From Isoetes taiwanensis (taxonomy: Eukaryota > Streptophyta > Lycopodiopsida > Isoetales > Isoetaceae), in the NCBI GenBank assembly GCA_021234155.1, contig JAJEKV010000101.1:2523089-2587088 (forward strand): DNA of 64,000 bases, read 5' to 3'. Made by a program: the position numbers and the translations under genes. The notes under the pieces are model-generated. The model worked only from the letters and a program-made list of their open reading frames with translations. It did no database searches and had not been told where the DNA came from. Shown in pieces: positions 1 through 11,532 of the stretch. Position 1 is the first letter of the stretch. Each line of letters starts with the position of its first letter.

Positions 1-1463
1 CAACAAGCTAGAAATCCAAAAATTACCTAAAGTAAACAAATACCAAAAGATCCAGGAATTTTAATGAAGTGGCCGTTTACAACATTGAATTCAATTGGCT
101 TGATAGATTATAGATGGAAGAACTAGCCTTTGCTACAGAGATGGGTGCCATCATAGTTCCTGCAGTCACAACTTCTTTGCCATGACCCATGACAATATGA
201 GAGTCCACCGGACATTTAATCCTTCTTTCATCCCAGCCTCTAAGCGCATCAAGTAGTACTTACCACCTCACCCTCGGAGTTCCAGACTCCCCCATTGTGC
301 TAACAGTCCCAAACTCTTGTGTTGATGCTAAGCAATCTTCGATTGCTTACAAAATACCCAAATCTGACTGCCCGTGCATTAAATCCTTGCAATTTCAAAA
401 GATAGAGAGTCTGTACAAATGTCTTTTGTAGGACAAGCTCCCACCTTGGGTGCTTCAGAGTTCCTGACTCATTGATGCCCAGGAGCTCAAGGGTAGAGAT
501 CCTCTGAGGGTGCTTTCCCATGAGATTGGCGACCTGAAAATCTGGGTCCAGGTCAAAAACCTGAGCGTTGAGAAATGCTTGATGATTACTTTTGATTCAG
601 GTCAAAAACCTGAGTCTTTGAGGTTGAGGCGCCTACAGGAACTTGCACGCCTTGATCTGGACCTCATGAGAACCTTGAGGTCGGAGGCCCATGGGAAAGC
701 ACCCTGAGTATACCTGCAGGAAAGCATGCCCTGGCTTGGGAATCTTGGATTCTTAAATACTCCATCATCTGGCAAATGATGGGCTCCCCTTGGAGCGCAA
801 AGGTCGAAATTGGGAATTGACCCTTTTACAAGTCGAATCAGATCCCTAAAGGATTAGATCGGTGTCATGGGGGACCGTTCGGTCGATGCCTGGGCACGAA
901 GCATAGCTTCGTTGCCTCCTTTTTGGGTTTTACTCAATCAAATGATGCCACATCATCCATTGAAAGGAATTACCAATGAATCGTCTTGCCCGTCTTAATG
1001 TTCACGTCTATAACAATTTTCTAGCATTGTATGCTAATAATACCCCCTCGCAAATGCTATACAGGTCCATTGATTCTGGTCTTAGGGATATAAATGCATT
1101 CTATTCTATTCTGTTTTATTCTATCTCATAACAGCAATAGTTTGGTTATCCAATTTGAAAGTTATAATTTGCTACATGCCTAACTTGTATTGATCATAAG
1201 CCTATCCTTGATATCTAAATTTTTATTCCAACAAATAGCAGTAACCCGGAACGGTTATTAGCAGGCAAGACCCTAATCTCCATATTTGAAAGGGGGTTCT
1301 TGCAATTTTCTGACTACAGCCAGAATCATGCAACCTACGCTTCTGGAAAAGTAGAAAATCAGAGTTGAAGGAAGAGAGACAGACCTGCAATTTGTCTCTC
1401 TTTTTCGACCAGCAATTTTATAGGCAGAGAAATGCTCCCAAAGACTTCTTCGAATTGGAATCC
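1..1463. other. Intergenic, no gene seen
   Basis: No convincing coding signal. Short open frames on both strands near 300-707 lack recognisable motifs. A phrase containing GGTCAAAAACCTGAG occurs twice (about 552 and 600). A short degenerate TTCTA pentamer tract lies at about 1098-1123; the same pentamer forms the tails of LINE ends elsewhere in the window. Confidence 0.5.
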
Positions 1464-2645
1464 GCTCGAAACTATTATTGCCTTTAGGCTTCTTTTTTCT
1501 GCTTCTTTTTGTTGACTAACAACATTCCCTGGGGAATTTAAATTTTATTGGGCGTATAGAACATATGTGTTCAACTAAAGGAGGTCTTTAGTCATGTAAG
1601 TATACTTTCGATTAGGGTCAGCCGGGGGGAGGGGGGGTTCTTTTTATCACTGTTTGGGGTAAGCTATATACTTTAAGGGTTAAACTAGGTTTCAAAGGTC
1701 AGTATACAAGGGGCATTTTTGGCCACTCTATAAATGGAAATGGTATATCCCCTTTATTAAAAGTGAATTCCCACGCAACGTTCCAATCTGCTTCATTAAA
1801 AATCTCCTCGGTTGTGATGCTGTATTGTTGACCAGAATGAGAGGTACTACTAGAAATAAGATCCGTGGAACTTAAAGGCCATGGTCTTGGATTAAATGCA
1901 ATTATATCTCCAACATTTTTAAAATTAATATCTGTTAGATTTTTCTCTTCATCCAGGAGGACAAAGTCAAGTTTAAACGAAAAGATAATGGGAATAGAAT
2001 CAGACTTTATAGAGTTACTATTTTCTAAACCTGTATAGATCACCAAAAGAAGCTTAGATTGATTCTTAAAGGAGCTGATGTTACTACATGCTTCTTGTTG
2101 AGGATTAGATTTGACTTCTATCTTAGGAAGCCAGGTCTGTTTAGTTTCAGCCACAACTGATTTTTTTACCTTTTGCAGAGTTAGACCTTGACTTGGAAAA
2201 GTTAAGGCTGTTGAATCCGATCCGAATGTCCAAGATCTTAGAGGTTAAAATCTTTACCTGCAAAGAATTAGACCAGCCCGAGGAAATGGTTTTAAAGATG
2301 CAAATGGTGGGGAAATTTGTCTATGGAATATTGATATGAAGAACATGACCAAGTTTTCTTTCTATGGTTGAGGTTAGTCCAAAGGGAAGGGGACAGATTA
2401 GACATTTGACCAAGGTAATAATAGATTTATTTGAGTGGTCTCTAGGATGAAATCAGGTAACTATAAATATAAACAATGAACTTACCAAGATTTTTAATTC
2501 TTTTCTTGAGCAAGTAAGAGGCGGCTAATTTTTTAATTCTTTTCTGAAAGTTTTGGAGTCAAGCTTAAGAATGGAAGATATGGAATAGTTATTAACTTTG
2601 ATGATCCAATTTTTGACCTCACTTGGTGGAGGGCAAGAGTCAAGG
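1464..2645. repeat. Segmental repeat, copy A
   Basis: This segment matches 5104-8800 (copy B) in direct orientation once the insertions in B are removed. Both begin GCTCGAAACTATT and share long near-identical runs, for example around 1880-2150 with 5540-5630 plus 5880-6030, and 2160-2520 with 6030-6250 plus 8549-8690. Short homologies further right (about 3598-3619 with 8802-8823, and 4378-4412 with 8909-8941) suggest the original unit was about 3 kb. A 151-codon minus-strand frame at 1699-2154 exists only in copy A and runs into the MITE, so I do not call it a gene. A plus-strand stretch near 2565-2690 is open in A but I do not recognise it. Confidence 0.75.
1527..1773. mobile_element. MITE-like element, copy 1
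   Basis: About 247 bp with imperfect inverted ends: CCCTGGGGAATTTAAA on the left and GTGAATTCCCACG on the right (GGGAATTCAC when inverted). It is shared with copy 2 at the same place in the duplicated segment, so it predates that duplication. The interior has a GTATAC...AGGGGT core also seen in copies 2 and 3. No coding capacity. The superfamily cannot be assigned. Confidence 0.5.
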
Positions 2646-3617
2646 AAATGGAAAATGAGGCCTTTGTCGAGGAAATTGTTGGTAGCAGAAAAGTCGTGGA
2701 TGTATGAAAGATCCAGAATATTGGGTACTTTTAGAGGCAGAGCTCTTTTGGGATAAAACTATATCAGAATTAGTATCACAAGGAACACTATAGTTTTTCT
2801 TTTTCTTAGAATTCTAAAGAGCTTGAGAATAAGAAAATTTATCTTTACCTTATGGGTGAAAGCATGTTAGGGTGAACCACTTTGGAACTTACAAAAGTAC
2901 CTACACTAGGTAGTTCAGAATTGGGCACTTTCTCTCTTTTTTTTTTCATTAAAACTAAATCAAAATTCAAAATAAAAGTCAATGACGTGTCAATATTTAA
3001 AGTTAAGATAGATAATGCTATCGAAGGCCAAAATAAGTACATACTATTCTAAAATATAATACACAGGTATCCAGTACCCAGTGCTAGCTACCTTCTTGGG
3101 TGCTTTTGTGGTCTCTAAATGATACTTTTTAAGGCACACCCTATCATGCTTTTATCCTTGTCCACTTTGCCCAGGATAGAGCCCTTGTTATCTTGTCCAG
3201 GTGCTGGATTTCATGCAATTTGTCCCTTTTGAGCTAGGAACAATTTGGGCAGGTACAAACGCAGCATCTTCCGGGATGAAAAATCTATTTCTATCAAAGA
3301 TTTTGTAGCTCCTTGAGCTGGTGAAAAGAAGCTCAATTATCTGATATTTGCATTTTGGATCTTCCAGGATGGCCACAGTATCAACAGTATCAGGCAAGGT
3401 ACATTCTATATAGTACTTAAATGCCCTGTTACTGTTCCTCATTCTAGAGGGTAAGCTTCATAGTCGCATTTAATTAAAGTGGATCACATTCTGATGTTTG
3501 GGACTTACGCAGGAAAATGGGACACATTAAATTTTTGTGCGTTTTCTATTCTATTCTATTCTCTTAGATTTTTTCATGATACAACAAAAACTTGTTCATG
3601 ATATTTTTGTCAAAATA
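2646..3617. other. Intergenic, no clear gene
   Basis: No recognised gene. The minus-strand open frame 3188-3442 (84 codons) reads like protein but has no family motif I know. A TTCTA tract lies at about 3547-3562. The segment is probably the rest of repeat copy A, because CATGATATTTTTGTCAAAA at its right end recurs at 8802. Confidence 0.4.
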
Positions 3618-4376
3618 TAATAGAATAGAATAGAATAGAATAGGGTTTTTATCATCCACGGAGACCAATTGGCCTATGGGACCTAAACAGGAGACGCATC
3701 AAGCATATTACTGTTCGGGTTAAATCCCCCCTCCCCCCTGCGCCCCGAAGGGTTGTTTGGGGAAAAAACCGTGACAGGAATAGGTTTGTTGTCAAACTGT
3801 ACAAATACAAATACAAATCTATATCATAGGGGAAAGAAATATGTACACTTATCAAGTAAGTACCTGAGGATCGAGCTGATCTCGGCGATCCATGATCTCT
3901 TGAAGGTATGATCCCAACCTCCATACCGAGCTCGTGCTCAGCATATCATGCAGGGGCTGACCAGGACGAACCAGCTCAGCATAGCGTATCCGAATGTCAT
4001 CATATGCCGAACAACTCTGAAGGGTGTCGCATTCGTCTTCCATAGCTCCAACCTAGCAGCGTTGACAAAGCCTCTCCTGACACGGCTCCCAATCGATCTC
4101 TCCATCTCAATCCAGAGATGGTGTGCACTTGTGCGAATAGAGGCAATGGATCTGTGTTTTTTCATGGGTGGATGAGTGTGCAGGTAGCATTGCGGGCCCC
4201 GCCCCAACATGGGTTTTATGTGGCGTTGATAATGTGTCATCTTGACCTGTTCAAGGGTGCTAGCATCCCACAGCTTGCTGAGGAAGCATGTGTCAAGGTA
4301 TTGTCTGAGACTGTGGCGATCTGCCTCCGTTTGCACTCAGACGCACCTGTGCTCTTGCACATTCTATCTGGCCAGC
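3618..4376 (-). mobile_element. 5'-truncated LINE, 3' end
   Basis: A LINE remnant on the minus strand. Its tail is the pentamer AATAG repeated at 3618-3644 (TTCTA on the element's strand), preceded by the family 3' signature around 3650-3685 (CCATAGGCC...GGTCTCCGTGGATGATAAA on the minus strand). The coding part holds the C-terminus of ORF2: a region with HRSIASIRTSAHHLWIEME, then MEDECDTLQSC, part of a C-terminal zinc-knuckle-like motif also seen at 22850-23275 and 35703-36060. At least one frameshift separates the two pieces. It lies inside repeat copy A and is absent from copy B, so it inserted after the duplication. Confidence 0.75.
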
Positions 4377-5103
4377 CAAATGGGGCATATATTGAGGAGG
4401 GAAGGGGGAAAGTGTAAGGGGCATGAGCAAAGTAACCTTCAAAAGAGCAAAGGGAAAGGGGCAGGGGCATAGAGGAGGGACAAATGGGGAGGGTTATGGG
4501 CAGAGCTTGCCGAAATATTCAACATATCTTTTGAGCAGATAGATATTGCAAAGGACATTATATACTTCTGAACTTGCTTTAGAATATGCTCAAACAATAT
4601 ATTTTCTAGGATATAAAACAGATATTCGAGGCAGAATGGCAAAAGACATCCAATGTTTCATAGTCTTGCTTTGAAACTCGCCAACAACAAAAAAAATGTG
4701 CCGATTTACCTTGTAAATCCAAGGAAATAGCCATCTACTGCTCAAGATAGGCCAACCTACTAGAAGGGCACAGATCGATCTAAAGATCAAATGCCAAGTC
4801 TCTGGTTTGCTCATGGTACAGCTTTTTTGCCTGCGAACCCTAAGAGCTTTTTGTTGCATATAAGCTTCACTTTATCTCTGGTATTCTATAAATGGTCTAC
4901 AACCCAATACCACGAATTCTAAATGTTAGTTTGAAGACAAGACCAAGTAAAAGGTTAACCACCATATCTGTCGTCCATCAACAGATTCTATATCACATGT
5001 ATGAGATCTTAGTAATTGAGAAAATCTCTCATATTTACCATGTGATAGCTCCCATTCAAGAAAGAAACGTAATCAATCATCTTCTTTTTCTGCTTCTTTT
5101 TTT
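4377..5103. other. Intergenic between repeat copies
   Basis: No gene supported. The left end (about 4378-4412) matches 8909-8941 downstream of copy B. Several short overlapping open frames occur on both strands with no motif. Confidence 0.4.
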
Positions 5104-5164
5104 GCTCGAAACTATTGTTGCCTTTAGTCCTTTTTTTCTGTTTCGTTTTGTTGACTATCAACAT

Positions 5165-5401
5165 TCCCTGAGAAATTTACATTTTGTTGGGCATATAGAA
5201 CATATATGTTCAACTATAGAGGGTCTTTTGACCATGTTACGTAGGTATGCTTACCATTAGGGGAGTCGTTTCATCACTGTTTGGGGTAAACTATATACTT
5301 TAAAGGTTAAACTTGGTATTAAGGGTCAGTATACAAGGGGCGTTTTTGGTCACCCTATGAATGTAGATGGTATCTTCCCTTTATCATAAGTGAATCCCCA
5401 T
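5165..5401. mobile_element. MITE-like element, copy 2
   Basis: Counterpart of copy 1 in repeat B. Left end CCCTGAGAAATTTACATTTT, right end AAGTGAATCCCCATGG. It sits at the same position relative to the duplicated flank as copy 1. No coding capacity. Confidence 0.45.
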
Positions 5402-5626
5402 GGCAACATTCCAATCTGCTTCATTGAAAATATCGGTTGTGATGTTGTGTTGTTGACCAGAATGAGAGGTACCGCCTGAAATAAGATCCATGAACTTAAA
5501 GGCTATGGTCTTGGATTAAACGCAATTATATCTCCAACATTTTTAGAATTAGTATCTGCTAGATTTTTGTCTTCGTCCAGGAGCACAAAGTCAAGTTTAA
5601 AAGAAAAGATAATGGGAACAGAATCA

Positions 5627-5868
5627 AACCCGGGGGATTCACCTTTCATTAGCGTATAACCTATGAGAGTTCAACGGAGGGGTGTTTTTTGGACCATTTG
5701 CGTACGTATACTTAGGGGTTAGGGGTGTTTTTTTAGGCACTGATCTAGAGCAATATCTATACACATAGGGGTCAAATTGCCTTTTAAAAATGTGTATACA
5801 AGGGGGGTTTTTTGCTACCCTCCGAACGCAGATGCCATACCCCCTTTATGTATAAGTGCATCCTTTGG
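5627..5868. mobile_element. MITE-like element, copy 3, with target duplication
   Basis: A 242-bp insertion related to copies 1 and 2 through its interior (GTATACTTAGGGGT...GTGTATACAAGGGG). It is bordered by the 6-bp direct repeat GAATCA at 5621-5626 and 5869-5874. The corresponding place in repeat copy A (about 2000) has a single GAATCA, which confirms an insertion. Imperfect inverted ends GGATTCACC and GGATGCACTT. Confidence 0.6.
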
Positions 5869-6273
5869 GAATCAGACCCTATAGAGTTACTATTTTCTAA
5901 ACCTGTATAGATCACCAAAAGAAGCTCAGATAGATTCTTGAAGGAACTGATGTTACTACATTCTCCTTCTTGAGGATTAGATTTGACTTCTATCTTAGGG
6001 AGCCAAGTCTATTTAGTCTCAACCATAACTGATTTTTGACCTTTTGCAGAGTCAGACCTTGGCTTGAAAAAGGGAAGGTTGTTGAATCCGATCTGAATGT
6101 CCAAGATCTTAAAGCTTGAAATCTTTGCCTGAGAAGAGTAAGACCAGTCCGAGGAAATGGTTTTAGAGATGCAAATGGTAGGGAAATCTCTATGTGGAAT
6201 ATTGATATGAAGAACATGACCAAGTTTGCTTTCTATGGCTGACAACTGGTTATGAATCCAAAGGGAAGGGGAC

Positions 6274-8526
6274 TAAAGGGAAGGGGACTAAATCCATGTT
6301 AGAGGGAGGGCGCTCGTGACGATGGCGCTTAGGGCTGCCGGCATTTTTCCTTGTAACTTGAGCATCTGAACTCCGTTTTCGATGATCTTTAGTTCGTTGG
6401 AAAGCTTGTTCCGAGAGCTCTCCATCAACATCAATTTTGTTAGGGTTTGATACCAGTTTAGGGGCCGGATTTGGGTCTGTTTGATTTCGGCCACTTATAG
6501 TAGGGATGGGGAAGACAGATATGGTTCCAACATCCAAGGCGGCGACAAAACGGCGTGAGTCTATCACCAATTTGGTGATACATGATCCCCCAGTTGCTGC
6601 ACAAAAAGAGGTAAATAATTCAGTTGAAAGTTCTTTGCCTTCGATGCTGGCTACTCCAGTGGTTCTTGAAGAAAGGGATTTTCCTCCCTTGGAAGGCGCT
6701 GCGAGTAAGGGAGCAGAAGTTAATGGGAATTTGCATCCACCAGCTACAGATTCCAGTCCTAATGTAGTTCCTCAGCCTCAGGCAAATTATAGTGCTTGGA
6801 AATCATCCGATTCAGTTACAAAAGTTTCATATCAAAGATTTAGCGATTGACTTTGTAAGGATATATCTAGTGCATCTAGAAAGGCAAGGGTAGCAGCTGC
6901 TTTACAGGTATTGTCTGAAGGAAGTAAGGATGAGTTGTCGGCAATCTTGGACACATTAAAAGCCCGACAGATTCAACTTCAACAACAATTGCCTCCAGAT
7001 GACATATTTTACCAGTCTGACTGTCAGAATGTGGTTCAAGCTTCTGGTATTCCTGTGGTTGAGGTGGACCATCAAGCTCATATTAAGTGTGCTGAGAACA
7101 GTGATGACTTTATCATCCTCTAGCTGCTTCTAAACTATAGAAATGGTGGCGATTGTTTCCTATTTTTCCAACATTTTTATAGAAACGAATTTAGTAGAAT
7201 TGGATGTTTTACCATAAAATTGAGATTTTTACTGTAAAATGTCTATTAATTTGGCGAATTTACTATAATTGGGATGCAATATTATCAAATTTTGGCAATG
7301 TTATGAATTTCTTTAACGTACGTATCCTAGTAAACCATCGAACCCAGATTTTAAAAAATGGTAAAATATAGCAACTTTACGAAGTTTCACACCTTAAAGT
7401 CATCACTGGCTGAGAACTTATCTTCCTGTGCAGTTCTTGGGTATTTCACTGGTGGCTATTTAGATTTTTCACGGTTCCGTGTTTGGTTATCTCGGCTTCT
7501 GAGACGCCTTCAACTTCCTCCTTTCCAGTCCATCAAGTTGTTGGCAAAAAACTTTGTTCTCATTATGTTTGAAAGTAGTGATGCAGTGGACTCTTTGGTA
7601 TCACGAGGGATTGATCCACTTGGTGGAGAATATATAATGTACCAGTATTACTCTCCTGGCTTTACACCAGATACAGATGCCTTGCTGGTTCTCGTTACCT
7701 AATTTTCCTCCTAATCTAATGGCTCATCAATTTCTAGTTGCAATTGCAACGGGACTTGGGGTTCATATCTCACACTCCATCATGAATGGTCCAAGGATTT
7801 GTGTTTCTATGCCTGTGGACTCGCCTTTACCAGATTGTCTAGTTGTGAAGAGCGGGCCTTGGTATAAGAAGTTGGTTTGAATGGTCCAGAATTAGCCCGT
7901 TTGTTTCCTGATAAGGAGGCTTTTGCTAGCTTTCGTCGAGGTACTCGTGCATCTCAGGCATCTGTTCAACATTCTTCTCAGGATCAAAGCTCCTATTGTT
8001 ATTTCTTCATCTATTCATGATCAAACTTTGCCAGTTGTCTTGCATTCCTCGGCTATGGATGATGCTCTACACACAGTTTCAATGGTGTCATCCTTAGCAA
8101 CGTCTGCTGCAGCTATAATTCCTACCACTCTCCTCGTTGTTGCTTCTGCTTCTCATGCTTCTGAGGTTGTTATGGCTGATGGTCCTAATCTTCAGTGCGC
8201 TAAAGAGTCATGGCAACAGGTCAATTGGAAGAAGGCAGCGAGGAAGAAGTCTGTTATGTCATCTCACGAGGCTATCCTGCCTCGTTCTATTCAGTGGCAT
8301 GATAACTTGATGTCTGTTGATGATCATCTCGATGTCGCAGAACATCTTGATTGTGATGAGGCCATTAAACGCCTCAAGGTGGCACAAGGAGTATGATTAT
8401 GTACTGTGTATGGGTGGTTTTGCTTAATGGACCATCTCGCCCTCTAGGTTTTGAGTCCCATGTCACAGGTCCCTTGTATGTATCTTGATATTCCTTGATA
8501 ATAGATTGTCGTCCTTCAAAAAAAAA
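6274..8526 (+). mobile_element. Poly(A) retroelement carrying only ORF1 (half-LINE)
   Basis: A 2253-bp insertion ending in a run of about ten A (8518-8527). It is flanked by a 22-bp direct repeat (6252-6273 and 8527-8548) beginning ATGAATCC and ending GGGGAC; repeat copy A at about 2380 shows the site unfilled. Poly(A) and a long target duplication are the marks of LINE-type target-primed insertion. The only coding material is a decayed ORF1-like gene; there is no endonuclease or reverse transcriptase. A second partial copy of the target (AAAGGGAAGGGGACTA, 6275-6290) lies just inside the 5' junction. Confidence 0.8.
6506..8395 (+). pseudogene. ORF1/gag-like protein of a plant LINE, broken
   Basis: Coding remnant within the 2.25-kb element. 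The first part (6506-6850) continues in the same frame after one TGA at 6848 into 6851-7123, giving an acidic, Gln-rich segment (LKARQIQLQQQLPPDD). An AT-rich gap with stops follows. From 7358 the protein has FSRFRVWLSRLLRRLQLPPF and AKNFVLIMFESSDAVDSL, then, after a frameshift near 7690, ARLFPDKEAFASFRRGTR, ending with the basic stretch WQQVNWKKAARKKS. The middle resembles the DUF4283-type RNA-binding domain of plant LINE ORF1/gag proteins; that assignment is from general resemblance. Not functional as it stands. Confidence 0.55.
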
Positions 8527-8800
8527 ATGAATCCAAAGGGAAGGGGACAAATTAGGACATTTGACCAAGGTAATACTAGATTTATTCGAATGGTCTCTAG
8601 GATGAAATCAGGGAACTATTTCATAAATATAAATAATATGCTGGCCAAGATTTTTTATTCTTTTCTTGAGCAAGTAAGAGGCAGCTAATTTATCCATGCA
8701 GATGACTTGAAAGTTTTGGGGTCAAACTTAAGAATGGAAGAAATGGAATAGTTATTAACTTTGGTGATCCATTTTCGACCTCACTTAGGGCAGGGCGAGA

Positions 8801-9084
8801 GCATGATATTTTTGTCAAAATATTTACAAAGAACATGCTAAGAAACTTTACAAATTTTACAAATGACATGTTGATGTATAGACACGTTGAGAGGGGAAGA
8901 AGGGAGGCGCAAATGGGGCACATGTTGAGGAGGGAGGGGGGAAACCATCGCGGTAAATCTCGGACGTGGGCATGTTATAGCCAGGCTTAAATGGCAAACA
9001 ATCCGCTAAGTCCACAAAAACGCCATGTAATTTTTTTTTGGCATGGCTATAATGTACGTTTTAGTCCACTTGCATCTGTTTTGG
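8801..9084. other. Intergenic, no gene seen
   Basis: Contains the rightmost homologies to repeat copy A (8802-8823 and 8909-8941) and a purine-rich stretch. No gene. Confidence 0.4.
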
Positions 9085-9505
9085 AAAGAAAGCTACCGTT
9101 CTCGACTAGCTAATCGAGAAAGGCCCTCAGACCTGTCTTTTTCATCTGAATTGGCTTTCTCGGCTTGCAAGTCAAAAGGCCTGCAAACCTGCCTTCTTCA
9201 CTTTGAGATGCCTTTCTCCACTTGCCAGTCGAAAAAGGCCCTCTGACAAGCCTTTGTTACTTAGAGCTGCCTTTCTCGACTTGCGAGCCGAGAAAGGCCT
9301 CAGACCTGTGTTTTCACTATGAGCTGCCTTACTTTGAAGTCGAAGAAAGCCCTTAGAACTGCAACAAAGGCTCTCAAAACTGTGTTTTTCATTCTGCGCT
9401 GTCTTTCTCGACTTGTGAGTCGAGAAAGGCCCTCAAACCTGCGTTTTTCATTCTGAACTGCCTTTCTCAACTCGAGAATCGAGAAAGGCTCCCTGCATTT
9501 TTCAA
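9085..9505. repeat. Minisatellite of palindromic units
   Basis: Seven diverged tandem units of about 55-75 bp. A typical unit reads GCCTTTCTCGACTTGCGAG then a form of TCGAGAAAGGCC, followed by CTCAGACCTG and TTTTTCATTCTGA. Each unit contains an inverted repeat (TTTCTCGACT, short loop, AGTCGAGAAA) able to form a hairpin of about ten base pairs. The array starts near 9090 and fades at about 9490. An isolated GGTCGAGAAAGGC occurs at about 10790. Units abut without unique spacers. Confidence 0.75.
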
Positions 9506-11532
9506 AATTAGCCTTTAGAACTGGTTTTCAATTTAATTTTCTTGTTTGTGGCATCACTCGACTAACTGGATTCTGTCTTTTGCAGTCCTTATCCCGACCA
9601 GATAATGCATGCTGAGGAGTAATGGAAAGACCCCTTCATTGAAGAAAGGAGATGACACGAGGATGATGACATTGGTTGGATAGCCCATAAAGCACCTCCT
9701 CATAGAGATTTCTATCGTCTTCAAGTTGCTCCCGTGGCTTGGAACAGGTCAGAGGGTCCACATGTTGTTCCCATTAGGTGGTCCACGTGTGAAAAGGGTA
9801 TACATGTGGTCTCTTTGTCCATGTAAAAATAAATTGTAATTATATCATTTATGAATAAAAAAATCATTTAATACTAGCACTTTGGTTGTATGGAGAAAGT
9901 AAACTTTTTCATTACTTTTAGATATGTTTTCTAGTTTCTGGACTCGTCATCCGAGAAATGGAGGCCATTTTTATTCCTTAAGTTTTTTATTAACACAAGA
10001 AATAAATCTTCTTTTCAGACAATAATGGGGCTTAAAACGGTTCGCACGTCCTTTTGAATTGAAATTATAGGGTTCCAAAAAATAGTGGGCATGTGACCCA
10101 CTTTAATTAAATGCGACTTTTCAACCCATTTATCCACCAACTTGAAGGAAACCTTGCTCCAATCAACCAGGGAACAGAGTAGCTTTTGTTGGCCCTGAGC
10201 TTAAGCTCATCAATTATGGTTCAGTAAGCCCCATTTTCAAGCCACAACAGTTCTGAGATGGCTTGTCTTGACTCCCATTTTAGTGGTGAGGAGATCAATA
10301 TGATGGATAGAGTCCAAGGTGTTCATAGCAAACCGTTTATCATCAGACTTGCCGGATTGGAAGTCTAGCTCATTTTTGCTTTGTTGTTCCAGGGCTAAAA
10401 AGACCTCTCCATCTTTCATAAGTCCTAACGATTGTTGCTACTCTTTGTTGTCTTCAATGGCCTGAAATATGCCTTTAGATCCTTGATTTGGGCCCATTTT
10501 CTGTCGTTCTTCTCTACCAACTTTAGGATGTACCGAACACCAACATCTTAACCCAATTTTAAATCAGTTCCACACCAAATTCTTCAGGAATGTCCAAATG
10601 GAAGAGGTTTCTTTCAAATCTATTATCAAGAACCAAATATCCTTGAGAGTTGTGAGCAGTGACTCTTAGGGAACCGATGCCGTCACAACAAAGGATACAA
10701 AAAGAAAATTCCATTGAGAGCCAAAAACCTATTCTAAATTGTGAATCATGCGCTAATCTAATTCAAATAAAAAGTTTGACCACAGCCTAGGTCGAGAAAG
10801 GCATTTCAATACATCTGGAAACTACCACTTCCATGGTTCTCTCTTCATTTTTTAACCTTCTAGTGGGTTATTTTAGTGTGCCATTGCAGAACCTAATCTG
10901 GCTATAACCTACACTCAAGCTCTGCCAGCGCAGAATGAAAAAAAATGGGAAGAAAGTCATCATTGCCCTAAATTCATTGCCCTAGATGTGGAACGAGGTA
11001 GAAGCATGTAGCATCTAGCAAACACAATTATATATTTAAGAAGGGCAAACTTTTATTCGTTGTTTCTAATTGACCTAGTTAAGACGTTTCTTAAACACGT
11101 TCAAGCTTTTGACAACTGCGACTACTTTACCCCACTTGCCTATCAACTTCAGTATACTCGAGAGAGTTCCAAGTAATTACAGTGACAAGACAGCTACGCT
11201 CACAGAAGGAAAAGTGATACAAATCTGTTAAAATTGATAGGTATACATTCATCACCTGAGATCACCTCTTCCAAATGACTTCAGCCATTTTCTTTGAGAG
11301 AATGAAACAAAGAGATGTTCGGCATCAAAAAATATGTTACAAAGAGTCTTCTAAATCTTGTGCCATAACAACAGTCCCGCGCGTCTTATTCATGTTGAAC
11401 ATAATTAAGTTCCTAGAGCTTTCTCCTCCTATATGCGGTCATGGTTTTGCTTACAGCTCAACAGTCATGTCCAGAAAAAATTGAGGACATGACTGCATTT
11501 ATAATTACTGACTTCGTGGCCTCTGTCAAAAG
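9506..11532. other. Intergenic downstream of RPOT
   Basis: No intact gene. On the minus strand between about 10720 and 10237 a broken coding-like stretch can be read (for example GYLVLDNRFERNLFHLDIPE, and then a 60-codon frame at 10237-10419) with stops and frame changes; I do not recognise the family. The rest is AT-rich and featureless. Confidence 0.35.

Larger units (their letters stand above)
5104..8800. repeat. Segmental repeat, copy B with insertions
   Basis: Direct duplicate of 1464-2645, expanded by two insertions absent from copy A: a 242-bp MITE-like element (5627-5868) and a 2253-bp poly(A) retroelement (6274-8526). Removing both restores collinearity with copy A. Copy A therefore acts as a natural empty-site control for both events. 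Confidence 0.75.

Noticed and set aside
1699..2154. 151-codon minus-strand ORF as a gene
   Set aside because: The duplicate copy is broken by stops and a MITE, the frame runs into a MITE in copy A, and no domain is recognisable.
9085..9505. CRISPR-like array
   Set aside because: Units are contiguous with shared text between palindromes, no unique spacers and no cas genes; the genome is eukaryotic.
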